Shown here: positions 58,901 to 64,000 of the stretch, in pieces | Numbering within the stretch: position 1 is the first letter of the stretch | How the letters are laid out: the number at the start of each line of letters is the position of its first letter | Origin: a virus | Reading direction: 5' to 3' (one strand) | IMG/VR virus record: IMGVR_UViG_3300035198_000053 | Coordinates: 1 to 64,000 of that record | DNA length: 64,000 nt | Translations under genes and position numbers: made by a program | The notes under the pieces: generated by a model | The model's input: only the letters and a program-made list of their open reading frames with translations | The model's database searches: none | What the model was told of the DNA's origin: nothing

Positions 58901-60063
58901 CGGACACCACATGGCCCGAGTTCCGCGAGCGGGAGGGCACGAGGAGCAGGAAAATCGCACCCACCACCGACGGGAACTGGATCCAATCCGAAAGGACCGA
59001 CTGCTCTCCGTTCGACCTCTCCGGAAGCGCGGATTTCGTCTGCTCGGTCTGGTGTTACATTAACGAGATCCTGAAGGCGTATAATGGCAACTGCGTTGGA
59101 ATAGTCCTCAAAACCGATGAATCAAATTATTTCTTGAAGGAGTTCAACCGTAACAGCCTTGACTCGGGTTGGCAACTTCTGATAGCAACAAAGGCCGAGC
59201 TTGAGGCCGGACAGATAGGCTCCCCGGATTGGGCCTCGGTCATTCCGGTGGTGGAGTTCAGGCGCGGCAAATCGGGAGGATATGCCTGCTTCGACACCTT
59301 CCGCTGTGTGGGGTCTCCGAGCTGGATCTTCCTCGACAGCGCGCCCGGTACTGACTACTACTGGCCGAACGCTCAGCAGGGCACCTTCTTCCTCTTCAAA
59401 GCGGAGGCAGTCTCCGGCCTCGGCGCCGTGAATACGGTCAACCCGCCGTATGCGGGGATCCTCACCATGGGCAAGACGGACTACCCAACCGATGTTGTGT
59501 TTGATGATGTCAACAGCAACTTCGACGGGGAATACCCGGTAATAGAATGGTCGGAGATCACCGACGCGGACCTTCAGGGCGTTGAACTTAGGTATGGAGC
59601 CTCCTGGGCGGAGGGGACGAAAATAGACCTCTTTTCTAAAAAAACGACCAAATTCAAATGGATCAAGTACAAGGCGGAGTACGGATCCAGCGGGGGGAGA
59701 GTCGTCACGGTCTGGGGCAAGGCTCTGGACAACTATGGCAACTATTCCCTTGCGGAGGATTCGATTACTCTGATCAACCCAGCCGAAGACATGTCCGGCA
59801 TCACAATCACGGTGAAGTCGGTTAGGCACGGGACAAAGAAAAATTACACGATCGGATGGGCATCTTACAGCCTCCCGCCGGACCATGACCACTGCGATGT
59901 TTATGGATCCGCGGAGGCTACCTGCACTATCACGGACGCCAACAAGCTAATTCCCGGAGTAAAAGGAAAGTCTGCGTCCATAATTGGGCTTCCCGCTGGC
60001 ATTGTGTACGACTGGCGGGTTGTCGGGGCGGACGTGTTCGGGGACGGAACGCCAACCAATTAG
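55951..60063 (+). CDS. Tail tip/host specificity protein (gpJ-like)
   Basis: 1,370 residues from ATG 55951. The N-terminus has two regions typical of gpJ (a small domain with ITIRFPQGIKKEGR, then a hydrophobic helix region SILLSIAIDLAIAAAMTG), followed by YGPGNPIPVIFGETRCPVEV and WAMFGGSFGRKVHAISNV. The middle contains CREIMANDEVIKCNG and gpJ-like Fn3 repeats later (VIEWSEITDADLQGVELRYG, DYPTDV). An inserted sugar-binding-like module lies around 475-615 (NLLTWSEKFDDDDWVKTDMT, TFSVYLKRKTGTGNI, AFGAMLNIGDAPFSYL). It is the receptor-binding end of the tail. Confidence 0.85.
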   Translation: MITIRFPQGIKKEGRVDWGVERKPFRLGVPLSAYIPENLKSLPVNRIICSGRMIPEKPPHDFVPTDPKVFDALFPRDEDEITIIPAIQEPASGSILLSIAIDLAIAAAMTGLSILVNKLLAPHPQKTSLPNSPPTTQGWNGLQNTYGPGNPIPVIFGETRCPVEVLYWIVRQEYVKKNGKKIDLSKTKSWAMFGGSFGRKVHAISNVMINGNPYTNYGDDVEVFTRLGAIGQSAVPGFNEQGVTYEVDTEITDGGPFTYTTTGTNLTALELLFSAPQGIAQIDGNGNIRAYKVKYTVRYKKHSLSVPPGSWTDLGEHEASANTTNICRWNKRIDELDEDRYDVELQRTSAIGTSKFGQLFLHSVTEFTETEALAYEGLSTVWIKALAAEGLSDQPFTVTADIQGIECPIWDRDTGLWTTNVYYTDNPAAHCREIMANDEVIKCNGVDLPPWGFGPWCGAGKIDDDSWGAFYEYCAEANLLTWSEKFDDDDWVKTDMTVTPDAGTAPNDPDDLTFCQTLTATGANATILQAYSGASAERTFSVYLKRKTGTGNIQITQDGGSSWETVTITNTDFTRVDMTDAVSNPSVGIRIVASGDEIYAFGAMLNIGDAPFSYLASDAVGGIPRHSNNLVWNSRKTMDGILDDILFASRGKKSRFRGKWRVSPRRLSDPSQKFNSGNLIACQMERGKEIRDYNALQVTYISKDQNYTPTSFQADLGISPLKVKNISVYGINNAREAYRLARFLLNLAYYTIERPKLKASIDAILCMPGDTIRFSDAAAGIGIYDGRVKYDSTVLDTVRVEQQLTAEAGKTYQVVIRYSGGANPDLIETRDVATVSGDIVTVVPNFTQLPKRGDLITFGETHLVTKTYWVDDWASADEEVIDLVCSEENSLIYNDWGTPPVEEAASYPYADVPPNQIQTMNVTEETYMSQDGQWTTNLRLFWQMPAADPDKGFYRSANLYYSIPDLIEYLGTFESGETWSGGAADTTWPEFREREGTRSRKIAPTTDGNWIQSERTDCSPFDLSGSADFVCSVWCYINEILKAYNGNCVGIVLKTDESNYFLKEFNRNSLDSGWQLLIATKAELEAGQIGSPDWASVIPVVEFRRGKSGGYACFDTFRCVGSPSWIFLDSAPGTDYYWPNAQQGTFFLFKAEAVSGLGAVNTVNPPYAGILTMGKTDYPTDVVFDDVNSNFDGEYPVIEWSEITDADLQGVELRYGASWAEGTKIDLFSKKTTKFKWIKYKAEYGSSGGRVVTVWGKALDNYGNYSLAEDSITLINPAEDMSGITITVKSVRHGTKKNYTIGWASYSLPPDHDHCDVYGSAEATCTITDANKLIPGVKGKSASIIGLPAGIVYDWRVVGADVFGDGTPTN

Positions 60064-60078
60064 AACAGGAAAATATCA

Positions 60079-61338
60079 ATGACTAAAGAGTCAGAGGCCG
60101 AAATCGCGAGGCTGAGGGTGACGGCAGGCCCTCCGGATTCATCCGAGGCGGAGATCACGACCGAGATCATGCCTCAACTCATCAACTGCGATTCGCTGAC
60201 GGGCTGGTCCGTAGAATCCGGCGCGGGGGTCACGGTTGAGCTCGACACGTCCGAGAACGTCGAGGGGACAGGCTCGATCAAGATCACCGTGCCCGAGGCC
60301 ATTACGGGCGTTGTGAAGTATACAAAACCGACCGGAAGTTGGGACTTGTCAGGCCAAGGCATGCTAAAAATCTCTATCAGGGTGGACGGTCTGCATATTG
60401 AGGGGGCGACCACTGACGACGTGGCTCTCTGCTTTGGCGAGACTGCCTACAACGAACAGACCAAAGAGCTGCTCGATGTGCCCTACGCAGGATGGACGGA
60501 CTATTTCTGGAACATCAAACCCATCGCCGACGCATCGAAGAACGCGGTAACGATATTCGCAGTCAGAATCCAAAATACCGGGACGGGGGCAATGACCGTG
60601 AGGGTCGATGACGTCCGTCTGCTTTCTTCAACCCGCGTAGAGATCATGAGGCCGGAGGGATTGACGCGCCTTTTTCCAATCGAGTTATCAAGAGATCCCA
60701 CGGTCGCATTCGAGTTCCTGGAAGACTTCCTGGCGTTCTGGGACGACACCGGGAATGGCATTCTCCATGCAGACAAACTCTGGACCTATGTCGCACCTCC
60801 AATCGCTCTGGCAGCCGTGGGGGGGAAGATAGAACTAACCGGCACCAGCGGGGCAAGCAATGCAATGCATCCGCTAGGCCAGGACGCGCTCAAGCCTTTC
60901 CAGGTGCTAGGGCTGACAATACGGGTAATGGTGCGGCAGGCTCAGTATGGGAGCGGGGCTTCCACGCGCCGGATAGGATTGGCGGATGGAGATCTCGATG
61001 CGGACCCTGTGAACGGAATCTTCTTCCGGTATGACGACGGAGGGGATTATTACGGCGTCTGCAGGGCGGCGAGTGCCGAGTCATCCGTATCGACATCGGG
61101 GTACGCGGCGGCCAATGGGGTCCAGGACGACCTGATGATCGAGATCACGAAAGACGTTGTAACAGAGATCCCGTACTACGCAACGCCTCGAATCAACTTC
61201 TATGTAAATAGTTATTTGATCGGCTCGATTACGGACAACATCCCGAGCGTGGGCCTCTATTTTAGCCTGGGGACGAGCAATATACACGTGACCCGAGGGC
61301 TTGATCTTGATTATGTCCACATAGTCCAGGAGCGCTGA
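60079..61338 (+). CDS. Tail protein with jelly-roll-like sugar-binding domains
   Basis: 419 residues directly after gpJ. The first half resembles a CBM jelly-roll (LINCDSLTGWSVESGAG, then NTGTGAMTVRVDDVRLL). The second half is a LamG-like domain (EFLEDFLAFWDDTGNGIL, AVGGKIELTGTSGA). It probably sits at the tail tip or as a fibre base and contacts host glycans. No enzyme motif was found. Confidence 0.6.
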   Translation: MTKESEAEIARLRVTAGPPDSSEAEITTEIMPQLINCDSLTGWSVESGAGVTVELDTSENVEGTGSIKITVPEAITGVVKYTKPTGSWDLSGQGMLKISIRVDGLHIEGATTDDVALCFGETAYNEQTKELLDVPYAGWTDYFWNIKPIADASKNAVTIFAVRIQNTGTGAMTVRVDDVRLLSSTRVEIMRPEGLTRLFPIELSRDPTVAFEFLEDFLAFWDDTGNGILHADKLWTYVAPPIALAAVGGKIELTGTSGASNAMHPLGQDALKPFQVLGLTIRVMVRQAQYGSGASTRRIGLADGDLDADPVNGIFFRYDDGGDYYGVCRAASAESSVSTSGYAAANGVQDDLMIEITKDVVTEIPYYATPRINFYVNSYLIGSITDNIPSVGLYFSLGTSNIHVTRGLDLDYVHIVQER

Positions 61339-61366
61339 ACAACCACGAGTATTTGGGACGACTAAC

Positions 61367-61756
61367 ATGATCCTCAAGCATTTCCGGCGGCAGCAGACAA
61401 CTGAGAGCGTGATCGGCGAAATCTACATTGACTCCCCGAGAGAGTGCTTCACGCTTGAAGACGCGAAGACGCTCTATCCTGACGGAGAGTACTCAATCGC
61501 CCTTTACGCCTCTCCCAGAAACAAGAGGATGGTCGCCCTCTTACTCAACGTCCCTGGCCATACCTATATCGAGATCCACATCGGAAACTCCGCGAAGGAC
61601 GTGGAGGGGTGCGTCGCCGTCGGGACGTCGCGCTCCCCGAACTGGATCGGAAACTCGGAGCTGGCCTTCCTGCGGCTAATCAACAAAATACACATAGCCA
61701 TACAGGGAGGGGAGCAGGTCCTCATCCAGACGAAGACCGAATTGTTTCCAGATTAG
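61367..61756 (+). CDS. DUF5675-like protein
   Basis: A 129-residue protein matching the DUF5675 pattern: CFTLEDAKTLYPDGEYSIAL, LLLNVPGHTYIEIHIGNSAK then EGCVAVGT. The motif resembles the active site area of L,D-transpeptidase-like proteins (H...GCV). Members lie in phage lysis regions and may act on the cell wall, but no activity is proven. The neighbouring holin-like gene fits a lysis role. Confidence 0.7.
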   Translation: MILKHFRRQQTTESVIGEIYIDSPRECFTLEDAKTLYPDGEYSIALYASPRNKRMVALLLNVPGHTYIEIHIGNSAKDVEGCVAVGTSRSPNWIGNSELAFLRLINKIHIAIQGGEQVLIQTKTELFPD

Positions 61757-61774
61757 AAATGAAAGGAGAGATCT

Positions 61775-62488
61775 ATGAACAGCGAAATTGTAATAGGAGG
61801 GTTCACACTGGCGGCAGTTCTCACCGCGTTGCAGGGGGTCATCTATCAGGCATTTGCGATTCCCGATAAGCTGAAGCCCGCGATCTCCGGCATCCTGGGC
61901 GTCGCCATGGGGCTGGTGGCGATGTGGGGCACGCAGACATATCCCTATTCCCCAGCCGTGATTCTCGCCTTCACCGTTGGCGGATTCATGACGGCGGCGG
62001 CGTCTTCGGGGATCTACTCCTGGATAAAGCCCAGAAACGGGGACGTGAGAAAGATCGTGCCGATCGTGCTGCTTCTGATAATGTTTGGAACGATGTCTGG
62101 ATGCGCGACCCTCGGCAAGCTCGACGTGAAGGCCGACAAGGACTTTTATCAAGGCTTTAAGGCCGCCGCGATGCAGAAGGCTGCAAGCTGGCCTATAAAG
62201 GCTGGCTGTTTCGATGGGTGGGGGGGATTTAATCCCGCGCCTGCGCCGACAGCGCAAGACCCTATGATCCTGCGGTCCCTGGACGAGCTGAAGAAACTTT
62301 TGAGCACGCAGTCGGTATCCGTGGAGATGGCCGCGATCAAGGAGAAATTCGGAGACAAATGGAGCCTTGAGGATTACAACCTCGGCTATATCTACTGCGC
62401 CCAACTGAAGGTGGGAATGCAAACGGGGATATCCACAGCTCAGGATACCATCCCCATTATCATAAAGATCATCGGGATGTTTCAGTGA
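61775..62488 (+). CDS. Holin-like membrane domain fused to an outer-membrane lipoprotein-like domain
   Basis: ATG 61775 has AAAGGAGAG. Residues 1-85 form a holin-like unit of three hydrophobic segments (IVIGGFTLAAVLTALQGVIY, then ILGVAMGLVAMWG and VILAFTVGGFMTAA). Residues about 91-111 form a second export signal ending in a lipobox (LLLIMFGTMSGC) with Cys at 111. The rest is a soluble domain. In-frame GTG 62045 could start the lipoprotein alone. Holin-o-spanin adjacency is common; a single fused frame is not. Confidence 0.6.
   Translation: MNSEIVIGGFTLAAVLTALQGVIYQAFAIPDKLKPAISGILGVAMGLVAMWGTQTYPYSPAVILAFTVGGFMTAAASSGIYSWIKPRNGDVRKIVPIVLLLIMFGTMSGCATLGKLDVKADKDFYQGFKAAAMQKAASWPIKAGCFDGWGGFNPAPAPTAQDPMILRSLDELKKLLSTQSVSVEMAAIKEKFGDKWSLEDYNLGYIYCAQLKVGMQTGISTAQDTIPIIIKIIGMFQ
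62045..62488 (+). CDS. Possible internally started lipoprotein (o-spanin candidate)
   Basis: GTG 62045 would give MRKIVPIVLLLIMFGTMSGC, a textbook lipoprotein signal with lipobox, then a 127-residue soluble part. It could be an outer-membrane spanin to go with the membrane protein at 62515. The upstream GGGGA is a modest ribosome site. Internal initiation is inferred. Confidence 0.4.
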   Translation: MRKIVPIVLLLIMFGTMSGCATLGKLDVKADKDFYQGFKAAAMQKAASWPIKAGCFDGWGGFNPAPAPTAQDPMILRSLDELKKLLSTQSVSVEMAAIKEKFGDKWSLEDYNLGYIYCAQLKVGMQTGISTAQDTIPIIIKIIGMFQ

Positions 62489-62514
62489 ATATGCCGTAGA
62501 GGTTTAGAGCAAAA

Positions 62515-62946
62515 ATGGAAGACCTTAAAGAGCACATAGGGACCGTCCTTGCGATTAGCGCCGGCATGTGGGGGGTGATTGTCATCCTTGCCGGAGTGAT
62601 ATGGCGGCAACTCCGGGAGGAGTCCAGAAGGTTCCCCGAATGGCTCACCGAAGTAAACAAACAGGGGGGCATAGTAACCTCCAATAGACTGCACGACGAT
62701 CTGAAGGCCCACGATGAAGCCTACAACAAATTTGTGACACAAGTGACGGTTCAGATAGCCACGTCTGAACAGCATCAAAAGGACGTGTTGGACCGCACGG
62801 AAAGACACTTCAAGGATCTTATCGAAGGCCAGGGGAAACTCATATCCAGGCTTCAAGAGATACAGAATATGGTTATGGAAAATCAGAATCAGTTGCGGCA
62901 AGACATGCAAAACGTAGCATTGGCGATAAACAAGAAAAATAACTGA
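62515..62946 (+). CDS. Membrane-anchored coiled-coil protein (i-spanin candidate)
   Basis: 143 residues: one helix (about 8-28, GTVLAISAGMWGVIVILAGV) then a long coiled coil (AHDEAYNKFVTQVTVQIATS, HFKDLIEGQGKLISRLQEI) to the end. The topology (N-in, periplasmic coil) and the position after the lipoprotein-like gene suggest the inner-membrane spanin. The family is not certain. Confidence 0.55.
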   Translation: MEDLKEHIGTVLAISAGMWGVIVILAGVIWRQLREESRRFPEWLTEVNKQGGIVTSNRLHDDLKAHDEAYNKFVTQVTVQIATSEQHQKDVLDRTERHFKDLIEGQGKLISRLQEIQNMVMENQNQLRQDMQNVALAINKKNN

Positions 62947-62962
62947 CGGAGAATGCGGAGCT

Positions 62963-63619
62963 TTGAAATGTCTTGGTTCGAAGTGTACTGATATGCCTCA
63001 AAAGACAATCCCAATAACCTGCGAGGGCGCTGGCCTGATCGACTTCTCATCCCTTGAACCTTTCCAGGACAACCTCAAGGATCTTCACAAAACCGAGTTT
63101 GAAAAGCTAAGGCAGTCGATCATAAAATACGGCATTTCAGCGCCGTTCTTTGTTTGGGGCAACAAGTGCCTCGATGGGCATCAGAGAATTCGGGTCATCT
63201 CGGAAATGCTCAAAGAGGGCTACATCCTCAAAGACGGAAAAGTCCCGTTCGTGGAGATCGAGGCCAAGAACAAGAAGGAGGCCAAGGAAAAGATTCTACT
63301 ATTCGCGTCTGTGTACGGCAGAGTGACGCCCGAATCTCTTTATGAGTTCATGTCTCTCGAAAGTATTTCCATCGACGACATCAAAATTGATGTGGAACTC
63401 CCGGAGATCGACTTTGAGAAGTTTGAGACAGAGTTCTTTGATAGAGAAAATGTCAGAACAGAGGAAAGCGACTATTATACGTTGATGTTCAAATTTCAAA
63501 AAGACGATGCTGCTTACGTGCAAGAATTGCTTCATAGAAATCGAGAACAACATAACGAGCAGATAGATCAACAATGGAGGGAAAGATGTCTTTTGAGACT
63601 TTTAAAAAATATGGATTGA
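62963..63619 (+). CDS. ParB-like N-terminal domain protein
   Basis: TTG 62963 (upstream GGAG) gives 218 residues; ATG 62993 is an alternative. The ParB/Sulfiredoxin fold signature is clear: QSIIKYGISAPFFVWGNKCL then DGHQRIRVISEM. The rest is a helical C-terminus (YVQELLHRNREQHNEQIDQQ). ParB-like domains are CTPases or DNA-binding clamps, and in phages they often accompany DNA-modification genes. AT-rich, with the GNAT gene overlapping its end. Confidence 0.8.
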   Translation: MKCLGSKCTDMPQKTIPITCEGAGLIDFSSLEPFQDNLKDLHKTEFEKLRQSIIKYGISAPFFVWGNKCLDGHQRIRVISEMLKEGYILKDGKVPFVEIEAKNKKEAKEKILLFASVYGRVTPESLYEFMSLESISIDDIKIDVELPEIDFEKFETEFFDRENVRTEESDYYTLMFKFQKDDAAYVQELLHRNREQHNEQIDQQWRERCLLRLLKNMD

Positions 63620-64000
63620 TCTTCAGAGAGGCAGTCAAAGAAGATTTTCCGAAAATTCTTGCTTTCGTGGATATTTTTCTTAGGAGAGATTATTTTCTTC
63701 GGCGCTCAGAACTTTTTACAAAGATGGAAATGGCGACAATGATCATCGTATTTCATAATGATAAATTGGTAGCATTAGCGGTGATGGGGAAAAATAAAAC
63801 GTTGTGGCATTTGCTTGTTCATCCGAAATATAGAGGAAAACATATCGGAGAGACATTAGTACAAAAACTTCGCCCTGAAATTATACGCTCTAAATTAGAT
63901 CAAAGCACGGGAGATCCAACAGGATTTTACGAAAAAATTGGATATCGAATTGAAGCGAGCAAAAAGGGGAGAAAAAGAAACATCAACATTATGGAGAGAG
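63586..64000 (+). CDS. GNAT-family acetyltransferase-like protein (partial, 3' end beyond window)
   Basis: ATG 63586 follows GGAGGGAAAG and the frame runs off the right edge. The GNAT fold is visible: LVALAVMGKNKTLWHLLVHP, then YRGKHIGETLVQKL (acetyl-CoA motif A) and TGFYEKIGYRIEASKKG. It overlaps the ParB-like gene. ParB plus GNAT pairs in phages include Mom-like DNA-modifying enzymes, so that is a candidate role. The last part of the protein is not in the window. Confidence 0.75.
   Translation, partial: MSFETFKKYGLIFREAVKEDFPKILAFVDIFLRRDYFLRRSELFTKMEMATMIIVFHNDKLVALAVMGKNKTLWHLLVHPKYRGKHIGETLVQKLRPEIIRSKLDQSTGDPTGFYEKIGYRIEASKKGRKRNINIMER

Noticed and set aside
1-64000. CRISPR array, integrase, transposase, attachment sites or rRNA
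   Set aside because: I looked for regular direct repeats with spacers, recombinase motifs and transposase motifs and saw none. Absence by eye is not proof.

Overview
The window is a piece of a tailed phage or prophage genome. It looks like a lambda/HK97-type siphovirus of a Gram-negative host. Every gene I can support is on the + strand, and most are packed head to tail with ATGA, GTGA or TTG overlaps. The evidence is a complete virion order: small and large terminase, portal, prohead protease, HK97-fold capsid, connector, tail completion proteins, tail tube, G/GT chaperone with a -1 slip site, tape measure, minor tail proteins, an NlpC/P60 peptidase and a gpJ-like tail tip. A mid-protein lipobox, a spanin-like gene, a heptosyltransferase-like GT9 protein and an E. 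coli-like sigma-70 promoter point to a Gram-negative host. I see no integrase, tRNA gene, CRISPR array, rRNA or attachment site, so I cannot tell lytic from temperate or name the host.

Layout. 1-3.2 kb: end of an early module (RusA-like resolvase, a Gp37/Gp68-type radical SAM protein carrying an intein C-half, an exported Gly/Gln-rich protein). 3.2-6.1 kb: packaging genes. 6.1-20.2 kb: first glycan island, with two large membrane proteins that look like GT-C glycosyltransferases, a DegT/LegC-like aminotransferase, a LegB-like dehydratase, WbqC, AsnB, two radical SAM proteins, a GT2 enzyme and many very small proteins. 20.28-20.79 kb: a non-coding region with a near-consensus promoter, a structured RNA of about 350 nt, two intrinsic terminators and a possible pseudoknot. 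20.8-24.5 kb: SEC-C protein and an intein-containing portal-MuF fusion. 24.6-34.7 kb: five exported proteins, including a 2,055-residue repeat protein. 34.7-39.7 kb: prohead protease (invaded by an HNH gene) and capsid. 39.7-46.3 kb: second glycan island. 46.3-62.9 kb: connector, tail, tail tip and lysis genes. 62.9-64.0 kb: a ParB-like plus GNAT pair running off the end.

How the parts work together. The virion genes form an ordinary siphophage assembly line, interrupted by two cargo islands. Island 1 has enzymes fitting synthesis of an aminated 4,6-dideoxy sugar, its transfer (GT2) and polytopic membrane proteins that could move or attach glycans in the periplasm. That suggests host surface modification. 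Island 2 directly follows the capsid gene and adds five more glycosyltransferase or sugar-modifying genes. Several tail proteins carry extra sugar-binding-like modules, as expected for a phage that recognises a polysaccharide.

The window is rich in selfish or interrupting elements: a putative split intein, a full portal intein with LAGLIDADG motifs, an HNH gene that left a stub of the prohead protease, a second HNH gene, and a cytosine methyltransferase gene sitting inside a GT-C gene. The methyltransferase region appears to be read in two frames, both giving family-like proteins. That dual coding, the promoter-to-terminator RNA at 20.3-20.7 kb and the split intein are the three best candidates for something not yet well described. 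All names rest on motif recognition by eye; no database search was run.
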